The translations under genes and the position numbers were made by a program. From assembly GCA_009699765.1 (NCBI GenBank), contig WLNN01000058.1:1-8049 (forward strand): a stretch of 8,049 nucleotides of DNA, given 5' to 3'. The notes beneath the pieces were generated by a model. It did not search any database. It saw only the letters and a program-made list of their open reading frames with translations, and was not told where the DNA came from. The DNA comes from Actinomycetota bacterium. Its GTDB lineage: Bacteria; Actinomycetota; Actinomycetes; Nanopelagicales; Nanopelagicaceae. Positions 1 to 6,626 of the stretch are shown here, piece by piece; the first letter of the stretch is position 1, and each line of letters starts with the position of its first letter.

Positions 1-495
1 GTCGTTACAGATTCACGTAAGGCGCGTAACGGTCTCTCAATTGAAGAGATCGGTCGCTACGTTCCAGGACAAGAGCCATCACTGATTGAAGTTAATTCAG
101 AGCGCGCTCAGTACTGGCTCGGAGTTGGAGCACAGCCATCTGAGGCTGTTGCTGCGCTTCTTAAGGTGACAGGCGATTGGCAGAAGTTCAAGGGTCTTCC
201 AGGAACAGAAGGCACACTCAAGGTTAAGGCCGCTAAGCCTGCTAAGAGCGTTGCATACGAAGCTGCTGTTAAGGCAGCAGCGTCAGAACCTGCAGAAGGT
301 GCAACAACTCTTAAGAAGAAGGCGCAAGAGAAGCTTGCTGCTAAGTCAGCGCCGGTAGAAGAGGTAGTAGCTGTAGAGGCTGTTGTTGAAACTCCAGTTG
401 AAGCCGTTGTTGAAACTCCAGTTGAAGCCCCAGTTGAAGCCCCAGTAGAGGCAGTTGCTGAAACTCCAGCTGCAGAAGAAACTCCAGCAGAATAA
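1..495 (+). CDS. rpsP: 30S ribosomal protein bS16 (5' end outside window), with long C-terminal tail
   Basis: The reading frame is open from base 1 to a TAA at 493-495, giving 164 visible residues. About 20 N-terminal residues are missing, judging from the M. tuberculosis protein. The core is recognised by [32 protein letters not shown] and [13 protein letters not shown], all hallmarks of bS16, a small-subunit protein needed for 30S assembly. After about visible residue 75 the protein leaves the compact core. It has a Lys/Ala-rich stretch ([19 protein letters not shown]) and then an acidic Val/Glu/Ala/Pro tail built from tandem repeats. Actinobacterial bS16 proteins often carry Ala/Lys/Glu-rich tails, so the tail is not in itself anomalous. 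It is first in the visible operon and is followed two bases later by khpA. RimM, which assists maturation of the 30S head, is encoded two genes downstream, the classical arrangement. Family assignment is certain. Confidence 0.97.
   Translation, partial: VVTDSRKARNGLSIEEIGRYVPGQEPSLIEVNSERAQYWLGVGAQPSEAVAALLKVTGDWQKFKGLPGTEGTLKVKAAKPAKSVAYEAAVKAAASEPAEGATTLKKKAQEKLAAKSAPVEEVVAVEAVVETPVEAVVETPVEAPVEAPVEAVAETPAAEETPAE
382..441 (+). repeat. In-frame tandem repeat in the bS16 tail
   Basis: A 24-base unit encoding VVETPVEA occurs twice in perfect tandem (382-405 and 406-429). Its last 12 bases (encoding PVEA) occur once more at 430-441, and degenerate copies continue to about 466. Unit lengths are multiples of three, so copy-number change would keep the frame. 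The repeat encodes an acidic, proline-spaced and probably disordered extension. Confidence 0.9.
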
Positions 496-497
496 TT

Positions 498-737
498 ATG
501 ATTGACGAAGCACTAGAACACCTCGTTAAGGGAATCGTAGATAACCCTGAGGATGTAAACGTTAAGGAGAAGAACGGCCGTCGTGGGGCAACTCTCGAAG
601 TCCGCGTCAATCCTGAAGATATCGGTAAGGTCATCGGCCGTAACGGTCGCACAGCTAAGGCGCTTCGCACAGTTGTAAGCGCGCTCGCTGGTCGCAGTGT
701 GCGCGTTGATCTTATTGATACAGACGAACTTCGCTAA
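498..737 (+). CDS. khpA: KH-domain RNA-binding protein KhpA
   Basis: A protein of 79 residues that is a single KH domain. The RNA-binding GXXG loop is G47-R-N-G50 within VIGRNGRTAKALRTVV, and the N-terminal MIDEALEHLVKGIVDNPEDV is typical of the KhpA (YlqC) family. Family members bind RNA, and in several Gram-positive bacteria they form a heterodimer with KhpB/Jag that affects cell division and envelope genes. No KhpB is in this window. The ATG lies two bases after the rpsP stop with no convincing Shine-Dalgarno sequence in front of it, so translation is probably coupled to rpsP. Position between rpsP and rimM is the standard actinobacterial and Firmicute location. The length is normal for the family. 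Confidence 0.94.
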   Translation: MIDEALEHLVKGIVDNPEDVNVKEKNGRRGATLEVRVNPEDIGKVIGRNGRTAKALRTVVSALAGRSVRVDLIDTDELR

Positions 738-741
738 ATCT

Positions 742-764
742 TCTCCAGCTTTAATTAAAGGAGA
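742..764 (+). promoter_or_regulatory. Hairpin sequestering the rimM ribosome binding site
   Basis: The rimM Shine-Dalgarno AAAGGAGA (757-764) is eight bases before the ATG at 772. Four bases after the khpA stop lies TCTCC (742-746), which is perfectly complementary to GGAGA (760-764). Inside, TTT (750-752) can pair with AAA (757-759) around an AATT loop, leaving AGC as a bulge. The fold would hide the ribosome binding site. A ribosome terminating at the khpA stop (735-737) would cover or melt the left arm, which would couple rimM translation to khpA. Pairing is read directly from the sequence; function is inferred. Confidence 0.5.
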
Positions 765-771
765 TTACGTC

Positions 772-1272
772 ATGCGCCTTAATGTAGGACGTATCGGTAA
801 AGCCCACGGAATTCTCGGTGAGGCCACCATTGAAGTGCGAACAGATGAAGCCGAAGATCGCTTCGCACTCGGATCACATTTAGAGACAGATAGCCACGGT
901 GTTCTTACCGTGGCTTCTGTGCGTGTGCATAATGGAATTTTGCTCATCGGATTCGAAGGAATAGAAACTCGTAATCAAGTTGAAGATCTTCGCAATGAAC
1001 TTCTCTATGCTGATGTTGATATTGAAGCACCGGGAGCAGATGATGACGATTACCACGTACTTCAATTAATTGGATGCATTACATATCTCCAAGACGGCTC
1101 AGAATTTGGAACCGTTAAAGAGGTCCTTAACCTTCCGGGACAAGATGTCCTATCAATCACGACTACTAATGGCGAAGTCCTGATTCCATTTGTGCATCAG
1201 CTTGTTCCTACTGTCGATGTTAAAAACAAACGCATGACGGTAATCCCTCCTGAAATATCTGGGAGTATCTAG
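772..1272 (+). CDS. rimM: Ribosome maturation factor RimM
   Basis: A protein of 166 residues. RimM binds the 30S subunit near uS19 and helps process and assemble the 16S rRNA head domain. The N-terminal RimM domain (about 1-85) shows VGRIGKAHGILGEATIEVRTDE. An acidic linker with D90-D93 leads to a PRC-barrel domain (about 94-162) ending in VLIPFVHQLVPTVDV and VIPPE, all family hallmarks. The ATG at 772 was chosen because it has a strong SD (AAAGGAGA) and starts at the conserved MRLNVGRIGKAHG. The same frame stays open upstream to 697, but that stretch lies inside khpA and does not resemble RimM. The stop TAG abuts the trmD ATG. Length is normal. Confidence 0.96.
   Translation: MRLNVGRIGKAHGILGEATIEVRTDEAEDRFALGSHLETDSHGVLTVASVRVHNGILLIGFEGIETRNQVEDLRNELLYADVDIEAPGADDDDYHVLQLIGCITYLQDGSEFGTVKEVLNLPGQDVLSITTTNGEVLIPFVHQLVPTVDVKNKRMTVIPPEISGSI
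892..915 (+). other. Perfect 9-bp stem-loop inside rimM
   Basis: AGCCACGGT (892-900) and ACCGTGGCT (907-915) form a perfect GC-rich 9-bp stem around the loop GTTCTT. It falls in codons 41-48 of rimM (S-H-G-V-L-T-V-A). No run of T follows, so it is not a canonical intrinsic terminator. It could be an RNA-processing or pausing element, or coincidence. Confidence 0.45.
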
Positions 1273-1959
1273 ATGAAGATTGATGTAATCTCAATTTTTC
1301 CTGAGTACTTATCTCCACTTAGCCTCTCACTTCTTGGCAAGGCTCAGAACGCTGGGCTAATTGATATCAATGTTCACAACCTTCGCGATCAAGCCGTCGG
1401 AGTTCATGGATCAGTTGATGACACCCCCTACGGAGGCGGCGCCGGCATGGTGATGTCTGCTGAGGTTTGGGGAAGAGCCCTTGATCCATTAATCGAGGAC
1501 AACTCTGATCTCATCATTCTGACTCCAGCAGGAAAACAATTTACGCAACCAGTTGCACAAGAGCTCAGTAAGAAATCACATTTGATTTTTGCATGCGGCC
1601 GATACGAGGGTATCGATGATCGCATTCGCCAGTATTACTCGCAGCCTGATTTTGTGAATCGAAATATTCGCGTTCATGAATATTCAATTGGCGATTATGT
1701 ACTTGGGGGAGGAGAAGTTGCTTCGATGGTAATGATTGAAGCGATTACTCGATTGATTCCCGGAGTCCTAGGAAATCCAGATTCACTCGCCGAGGAATCA
1801 CATAACAGCGAAGGTTATCTTGAATACCCGAACTTCACAAAGCCTGCACAGTGGCGCGATATCGATGTCCCAGAGATTCTTTTGAGTGGAAATCACGCTG
1901 CAATCGCCAAGTGGCGCAGCGAGCAGGCTCAAATTCGCGCCGAGAAGAATCGCAAATAA
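1273..1959 (+). CDS. trmD: tRNA (guanine-37 N1)-methyltransferase TrmD
   Basis: A protein of 228 residues that methylates N1 of G37 next to the anticodon using S-adenosylmethionine, preventing +1 frameshifts. SPOUT trefoil-knot motifs are clear: [14 protein letters not shown] (48-61), [10 protein letters not shown] (83-92), [10 protein letters not shown] (108-117), [12 protein letters not shown] (137-148) and RLIPGVLGN (160-168). The C-terminal tRNA-binding part has [23 protein letters not shown]160 matches catalytic Arg154 of the E. coli enzyme, but the residue 15 positions later, where E. coli and M. tuberculosis have the catalytic Asp (Asp169 in E. coli), is Glu175. The protein also ends at ...AEKNRK, lacking the usual RTxxRRPDL tail. 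The SD GGGAG (1261-1265) lies in the end of rimM, whose stop directly precedes this ATG. All other knot residues are intact, so I call it functional. Confidence 0.96.
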   Translation: MKIDVISIFPEYLSPLSLSLLGKAQNAGLIDINVHNLRDQAVGVHGSVDDTPYGGGAGMVMSAEVWGRALDPLIEDNSDLIILTPAGKQFTQPVAQELSKKSHLIFACGRYEGIDDRIRQYYSQPDFVNRNIRVHEYSIGDYVLGGGEVASMVMIEAITRLIPGVLGNPDSLAEESHNSEGYLEYPNFTKPAQWRDIDVPEILLSGNHAAIAKWRSEQAQIRAEKNRK

Positions 1960-3384
1960 ATGGCACGCACATATCTAGTTGAGACTTATGGATGTCAGAT
2001 GAATGTCCATGATTCCGAACGTATTGCGGGATTACTTGATGCTGCTGGCCACATTCCTGTTCAGGCCGGCGAGCAGGCAGATATCGTCGTATTCAATACC
2101 TGCGCGGTCCGAGAAAATGCCGACAACAAGCTCTACGGAAATTTGAGTTTCTTAGCTCCTATCAAAAAGGCCAATCCGTCTCTTCAGATTGCAGTGGGTG
2201 GATGCCTTGCGCAGAAAGATCAGGCAACAATTCTTAAGAAGGCACCGTACGTTGATGTTGTTTTTGGTACGCACAACGTTGGTTCGCTCCCTGTTTTACT
2301 AGAGCGTGCAAGGATTGAAGAAGAGTCACAGATTGAAATTCTGGAAGCGCTCGAACATTTTCCTTCAACTCTTCCTGCGCGACGATTTTCCGCTTTTACG
2401 GCTTGGGTCTCAATCTCGGTGGGGTGTAATAACACCTGTACTTTCTGCATAGTCCCTACGCTTCGCGGTGTTGAGAAAGACCGCGAGAGCGAAGATATCC
2501 TCAACGAAGTAAGTGCTTTAGTTGATCAGGGTGTCATCGAAATTACCTTGCTGGGTCAAAATGTAAATGCATATGGAGTAGAGGCTGGCAAAAAGGGAGC
2601 CTTTGCGCAGCTCTTACGTGAAGTTGGCGCAATCAATGGTCTCGAGCGCATCCGTTTTATGTCACCGCATCCTCGTGACTTCACAGATGATGTTATAGAG
2701 GCAATGGTCGAGACACCGAACGTCATGCCACACTTGCATATGCCATTGCAATCAGGTTCTGATGCAATTCTGCAGACTATGCGTCGTTCTTATCGGACCG
2801 AAAAGTATTTGGGAATTTTGGATCGTGTGCGTACTGCTCTTCCGCACGCAATGATTACCACCGACATTATTGTTGGGTTCCCTGGCGAGACTGAGGAAGA
2901 TTTCCAAGGAACTATGGATATTGCGAGCAAAGCAGAATTTGCAGCTGCCTACACATACAAATATTCAATTCGTCCTGGCACTCCAGCTGGGATCATGCCT
3001 AATCAAGTAGATGAAAAGGTTGTTGGAGAGCGTTACACACGTCTGCACGAGCACTTGCAGAAGATTTCGCTAACAGTAAATCAACGTGCAATCGGGACAA
3101 CACATCGCGTGATGGTAAATGAAATTGAAGGACGTCGTGATGGCGATCGGGGTCGCATCACCGGCCGTTCTGAAGATTTCCGCTTAGTACATTTCGAACC
3201 TATTGAGGGCGTTCGACCGGGCGACTTTGTTGATGTAGAAATTACTGAGGCTTCTGCACATTACTTGATAGGGAATCCGCTGAAGGTGACAGCTACTCGT
3301 GGTGGAGATGCATTTGAAGCACGCAACAAGGAATCTTCCGGGCCTGCACCGACAATGCTCGGAATTCCAACGGTAAAGAGCTGA
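1960..3384 (+). CDS. miaB: tRNA-2-methylthio-N6-dimethylallyladenosine synthase MiaB
   Basis: A protein of 474 residues. This radical-SAM methylthiotransferase adds the 2-methylthio group to i6A37 of tRNA and uses two [4Fe-4S] clusters. The N-terminal MTTase domain has its three cluster cysteines: C12 in TYGCQMN, C48 in [10 protein letters not shown] and C82 in VGGCLAQ. The radical-SAM domain has C156-N-N-T-C160-T-F-C163, then [29 protein letters not shown] and [13 protein letters not shown]-terminal TRAM domain (about 373-445) is followed by about 30 poorly conserved residues. VETYGCQMN together with the HMPLQSGSD form points to MiaB rather than RimO or MtaB. The ATG follows the trmD stop with no gap, and the only SD-like sequence is a weak GAGAAG in the trmD end. 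The gene for its substrate-producing partner MiaA is next. Complete, with all catalytic cysteines present. Confidence 0.97.
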   Translation: MARTYLVETYGCQMNVHDSERIAGLLDAAGHIPVQAGEQADIVVFNTCAVRENADNKLYGNLSFLAPIKKANPSLQIAVGGCLAQKDQATILKKAPYVDVVFGTHNVGSLPVLLERARIEEESQIEILEALEHFPSTLPARRFSAFTAWVSISVGCNNTCTFCIVPTLRGVEKDRESEDILNEVSALVDQGVIEITLLGQNVNAYGVEAGKKGAFAQLLREVGAINGLERIRFMSPHPRDFTDDVIEAMVETPNVMPHLHMPLQSGSDAILQTMRRSYRTEKYLGILDRVRTALPHAMITTDIIVGFPGETEEDFQGTMDIASKAEFAAAYTYKYSIRPGTPAGIMPNQVDEKVVGERYTRLHEHLQKISLTVNQRAIGTTHRVMVNEIEGRRDGDRGRITGRSEDFRLVHFEPIEGVRPGDFVDVEITEASAHYLIGNPLKVTATRGGDAFEARNKESSGPAPTMLGIPTVKS

Positions 3385-3387
3385 TCA

Positions 3388-4293
3388 ATGTCTGCGCCAC
3401 TTGTAATTATCTGTGGTCCCACAGCCACCGGCAAGAGTGATCTTGCGATAGAAGTTGCCAACGCAATAGGTGCCGAAATCATTAATGCAGATTCGATGCA
3501 GCTTTATCGCGGAATGGATATCGGAACCGCGAAACTATCCGTTGGAGAACGAGATGGAATTCCGCATCATCTCCTGGATATTCTCGATGTTAGCCAAGAT
3601 GCATCTGTGGCTCAATATCAACTTCTTGCGCGTGCATGCATTGATGAACGCCGTGCTGCAGGAATACCAGTTGTGATCGTTGGAGGTTCCGGGCTGTATA
3701 TCAAGTCCATCATTGATGAAATGAATTTTCCTGAAACGGACCCGGTCCTTCGCAAGAAATTAGAGGATGAAGCTGAGCACTTAGGTACAGCTGAGCTTTA
3801 CTCAAGATTGCGTTTGCTAGATCCGGAAGCTGCAACGGCAATAGAGCCAGCGAATACGAGACGAATAATTCGTGCGCTTGAAGTTATTGAGGTGACAGGG
3901 TTGCCGTATTCGGCTAATTTGCCGAGTGACACCAGTCTTCGTTATCCGGATGCGCTCCACATTGGTTTATCAATGGAGAGGGCAAATTTAGCGCCACGTA
4001 TTCAGACTCGAGTGCACGGTATGTGGAAAGCAGGGCTCGTCGCAGAAGTTGATTCCCTTATTGAAATGGGATTGCTTGAAGGCGCAACAGCCCAAAGAGC
4101 AATTGGGTACGCCCAAATACTTGCAATGAAGCGGGGAGAAATCTCTGAAGCAGCAGCAATAGAAGAGACGATTATCGCAACGCGCCAATATGTACGCCGA
4201 CAGGAGACATGGTTTAAGCGAGATCGAAGAATCCAGTGGATTTCTGAAGGAATTTCACGACTCCCATTTATCCTCGAACGTATAAACTCTTAG
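3388..4293 (+). CDS. miaA: tRNA dimethylallyltransferase MiaA
   Basis: A protein of 301 residues that transfers a dimethylallyl group to N6 of A37 in tRNAs reading UNN codons, giving i6A37, the substrate of MiaB encoded just upstream. Visible motifs are the P-loop GPTATGKS (10-17), DSMQLYRGMDIGTAK (35-49) with the catalytic Asp35, VGGSGLYIKS (98-107), RRIIRALEV (158-166), QRAIGYAQ (236-243) and TRQYVRRQETWFKRD (265-279). Position 101 is Ser where E. coli has the active-site Thr; Ser at this place is usual in actinobacteria. The eukaryotic zinc finger is absent, as expected. The start is three bases after the miaB stop, with a partial SD AAAGAG (3375-3380). Length is normal. Confidence 0.97.
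   Translation: MSAPLVIICGPTATGKSDLAIEVANAIGAEIINADSMQLYRGMDIGTAKLSVGERDGIPHHLLDILDVSQDASVAQYQLLARACIDERRAAGIPVVIVGGSGLYIKSIIDEMNFPETDPVLRKKLEDEAEHLGTAELYSRLRLLDPEAATAIEPANTRRIIRALEVIEVTGLPYSANLPSDTSLRYPDALHIGLSMERANLAPRIQTRVHGMWKAGLVAEVDSLIEMGLLEGATAQRAIGYAQILAMKRGEISEAAAIEETIIATRQYVRRQETWFKRDRRIQWISEGISRLPFILERINS
4281..4288 (+). promoter_or_regulatory. Candidate internal -10 element for dapF
   Basis: TATAAACT lies in the last codons of miaA and contains a TATAAA hexamer (4281-4286) and an overlapping TAAACT (TANNNT, 4283-4288). Its end is 9 bases before the dapF ATG, so transcription would start within a few bases of the start codon. No -35 resembling TTGACA is visible at 17 bases. The region before dapF has no Shine-Dalgarno sequence, which fits a leaderless or near-leaderless message. 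Inference from sequence only. Confidence 0.35.
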
Positions 4294-4297
4294 CCAT

Positions 4298-5164
4298 ATG
4301 GAAAATAGAGTGATTGCTACATACGGCCACGGAACCCACAATGATTTTGTCATTCTCTTTGATCCAGATGACCAACTAGAAGTCTCTGTCTCCCAGGTTG
4401 CCGCCATGTGTAATCGCCTGACCGGTATCGGTGCCTCATCCTCAAGCGCCACAAAAATTGGCGCCGATGGAATGATTCGAATCATCAAGAACGATGACAA
4501 ATGGTTTATGGATTACCGTAATGCCGACGGTTCGATTGCAGAAATGTGTGGCAATGGAATTCGTGTAATGGCACGTTATCTAGTTGCTAAAGGCCATCAG
4601 CACGAAGGTATTTTTGCTATCAATACTCGTGATGGCATAAAGCATCTTCGAGTTCCTGCCGAAGATGATATCTCGGTCAATATGGGTAAGGTTTATGACG
4701 AAGGTGAAGCAATCTCTGCTACTGCTAACGGTCGCTCTTATGAGGGCTTCAATATCAACGTTGGAAACCCACATGCAGTTCTTTTTACTGATGATCTTGC
4801 AACACTGGGATTACTTGAAGTTCCACCTGAAGTAAGTCCCGCGCAGTCATATCCAGAAGGTGTCAATGTTGAATTCGTAGAAATCATGGACAATCATGAA
4901 ATCAAAATGCGAGTCCACGAACGTGGAAGCGGAGAAACACAATCGTGTGGAACAGGAACTTGCGCTGTCGCTCTCGCTGCAACATTGAAAGCGGGAGAGT
5001 CTCTACCTGCTCGTTGGGTGATTTATCCTCCTGGCGGACGTTTGGTAGTGGATATCGATGGACACTCAAATGCAACTCTTACCGGGCCTGCGGTATTAGT
5101 TGCTGACTACGATGTGAGTAAGTATTTACAGCCGTCACTAAGCAGTGAAGGAATAGATGAGTAA
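4298..5164 (+). CDS. dapF: Diaminopimelate epimerase DapF
   Basis: A protein of 288 residues that converts LL- to meso-diaminopimelate for lysine and peptidoglycan synthesis, without a cofactor and using two cysteines. The acid/base pair is C84 (AEMCGNGIR) and C217 (SCGTGTCA). Predicted substrate contacts are N15 (HGTHNDF), N75 (RNADGS), N157 (VGNPHAV), N190 (EGVNVEF) and E208-R209 (VHERGSGET), matching the H. influenzae enzyme's set. WFMDYRNADGSIAEMCGNG is the actinobacterial form. The odd point is that the GIGADG loop is interrupted: GIG (43-45) and ADG (56-58) are separated by ten extra residues. The ATG lies four bases after the miaA stop with no SD in front. The end overlaps hflX by 8 bases. 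All catalytic residues are present, so it is probably active. Confidence 0.96.
   Translation: MENRVIATYGHGTHNDFVILFDPDDQLEVSVSQVAAMCNRLTGIGASSSSATKIGADGMIRIIKNDDKWFMDYRNADGSIAEMCGNGIRVMARYLVAKGHQHEGIFAINTRDGIKHLRVPAEDDISVNMGKVYDEGEAISATANGRSYEGFNINVGNPHAVLFTDDLATLGLLEVPPEVSPAQSYPEGVNVEFVEIMDNHEIKMRVHERGSGETQSCGTGTCAVALAATLKAGESLPARWVIYPPGGRLVVDIDGHSNATLTGPAVLVADYDVSKYLQPSLSSEGIDE
4433..4462 (+). other. 30-base in-frame insertion in the DapF active-site loop
   Basis: Actinobacterial DapF proteins, for example that of Corynebacterium, read GIGADG at this place. Here GIG is followed by ten residues (ASSSSATKIG, residues 46-55) before ADG. The ends look duplicated, ATCGGTGCC (4427-4435) against ATTGGCGCC (4457-4465), so the extra segment is flanked by two copies of IGA. 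It reads as an insertion or partial duplication in a loop that in H. influenzae DapF contributes Gln44 to substrate binding. The exact ends are ambiguous because of the repeated IGA. Confidence 0.6.
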
Positions 5165-6626
5165 ATCCGAAGATAGTTATGACAAACTCTTTGAGGACCT
5201 CCTTCGCGAAAGCGCACGAGCTGCGGCTGACTTTGATGCAGATGAGATAGATGAAGTTGATTCACAGCAGGACCTCGCCGATCGTCACGCGCTTCGACGC
5301 GTAAAGAGTTTCTCAACCGAACTTGAAGATATTTCCGAGGCCGAGTACCGACAGCTCCAATTGGAGCGAGTTGTGTTAGTTGGTGTTTGGACTGAAGGCA
5401 CCGCCGAGATGGCTGATAATTCTCTAGCTGAACTCAAAGCGCTAGCAGAGACAGCAGGTTCAGAAGTTTTGGAAGGACTCATCCAACGACGAGATAAGCC
5501 AGATCCTTCAACATACATCGGTGCCGGAAAAGTTGAAGAATTGCTCACGATTGTTCGTGCCACGGGTGCAGACACGGTGATTTGCGATGGCGAGCTTTCT
5601 CCTTCGCAGTTACGTACTCTTGAAGATAAATTGAAAGTCAAAGTTGTCGATAGAACCGCGTTAATCCTAGATATCTTTGCTCAACATGCAAAAAGTCGTG
5701 AAGGAAAAGCGCAAGTAGAGCTTGCACAAATTGCATATTTACTTCCTCGCCTTCGTGGTTGGGGTGATTCACTTTCACGTCAGGTTGGTGGTCGAGCTGC
5801 TGGTGGAGCCGGTATCGGTGGCCGCGGACCAGGTGAAACAAAGATTGAAACCGATCGCCGCCGCATTAGAGACAAGATGGCAAAACTTCGGCGCGAGATT
5901 GCTGAAATGAAAGTTGCTCGCGATACCAAACGCCAAGAACGTCGTCGCAATAACATTCCTTCAGTAGCAATCGCGGGATATACCAACGCTGGTAAGTCAT
6001 CACTTCTCAATACTCTTACTGGAGCAGGAGTTCTTGTTGAAAATGCGCTCTTTGCAACTTTGGATCCAACTGTTCGCAAGGCACAAACAGAGGAAGGTCG
6101 TGTCTATACCCTCTCTGACACGGTTGGGTTTGTCCGCCACCTACCGCACCAATTGATTGATGCATTTAAATCAACGCTCGAAGAAGTCTCTGGAGCAGAT
6201 TTAATCGTCCATGTTGTTGATGGTTCACACTCAGATCCATTTGAACAAATCCGTGCTGTTCGAGAGGTCATAGATGAAATTGGCGGGGGAGATATCCCTG
6301 AAATAATTGCCATCAACAAAGTTGATATCGCTAACCCCGAGATCGTTATGCAGCTCTTACGTAAAGAGAAGAACAGTTACGCCTTTTCAACTAAGAGCGG
6401 CTTTGGAATCGAAGGGTTGCTCCATGCAATCGAGAAATCTCTTCCACATCCCAGTGTTGAAATCGATTCTGTTATTCCTTATGAGAGAGGTGACCTAGTT
6501 CACGCCATCCACGAAACAGGTGAGATTCTCCTGGAGGAGCATTTAGCCGAAGGAACCCATATCCGTGGATATGTTGATGGAGCTCTAGCCCAATCGATTG
6601 AACGTGCGATTGCCGCCAAGGAATAA
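5157..6626 (+). CDS. hflX: Ribosome-associated GTPase HflX
   Basis: A protein of 489 residues. HflX binds the 50S subunit and splits stalled or hibernating 70S ribosomes under stress. An acidic N-terminal extension (1-65) precedes the HflX domain (about 70-265) with RRDKPDPSTYIGAGKVEEL, VICDGELSPSQLRTLED, the segment DRTALILDIFAQHAKSREGK and the Gly-rich GGRGPGETKIETDRRRI. A charged helix (about 233-264) leads to the G domain: G1 GYTNAGKS (274-281), G2 TLDPT (301-305), G3 DTVGF (321-325), G4 NKVD (387-390) and G5 STKSG (411-415). A C-terminal domain follows (about 434-489). The length suits actinobacterial members, which carry the N-terminal extension. The start overlaps the dapF end by 8 bases; the SD GAAGGA (5147-5152) sits inside dapF with a short 4-base spacing. 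No convincing terminator follows. In E. coli the gene is also near miaA, with hfq between them. Confidence 0.96.
   Translation: MSKSEDSYDKLFEDLLRESARAAADFDADEIDEVDSQQDLADRHALRRVKSFSTELEDISEAEYRQLQLERVVLVGVWTEGTAEMADNSLAELKALAETAGSEVLEGLIQRRDKPDPSTYIGAGKVEELLTIVRATGADTVICDGELSPSQLRTLEDKLKVKVVDRTALILDIFAQHAKSREGKAQVELAQIAYLLPRLRGWGDSLSRQVGGRAAGGAGIGGRGPGETKIETDRRRIRDKMAKLRREIAEMKVARDTKRQERRRNNIPSVAIAGYTNAGKSSLLNTLTGAGVLVENALFATLDPTVRKAQTEEGRVYTLSDTVGFVRHLPHQLIDAFKSTLEEVSGADLIVHVVDGSHSDPFEQIRAVREVIDEIGGGDIPEIIAINKVDIANPEIVMQLLRKEKNSYAFSTKSGFGIEGLLHAIEKSLPHPSVEIDSVIPYERGDLVHAIHETGEILLEEHLAEGTHIRGYVDGALAQSIERAIAAKE

Noticed and set aside
697..771. In-frame upstream extension of rimM adding 25 residues
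   Set aside because: It overlaps the end of khpA, has no RBS, and the added residues do not resemble RimM; the ATG at 772 has a strong SD and starts at the conserved N-terminus.
3475..3700. MiaA Ser101 in place of the E. coli active-site Thr as a possible defect
   Set aside because: GGS in place of GGT is the usual form in actinobacterial MiaA, and Ser can supply the same hydroxyl, so it is not anomalous.
5354..5367. 14-base perfect palindrome GCTCCAATTGGAGC inside hflX
   Set aside because: About one such palindrome per 16 kb is expected by chance, it sits within a normal coding stretch (codons Q-L-Q-L-E), and nothing nearby suggests an operator.
5285..5641. Long minus-strand open frame opposite hflX (118 codons)
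   Set aside because: It is the complement of a well-supported gene, has no family resemblance and a Ser/Arg-biased composition typical of a shadow frame; the same applies to the other antisense frames over rpsP, trmD, miaB, miaA and dapF.
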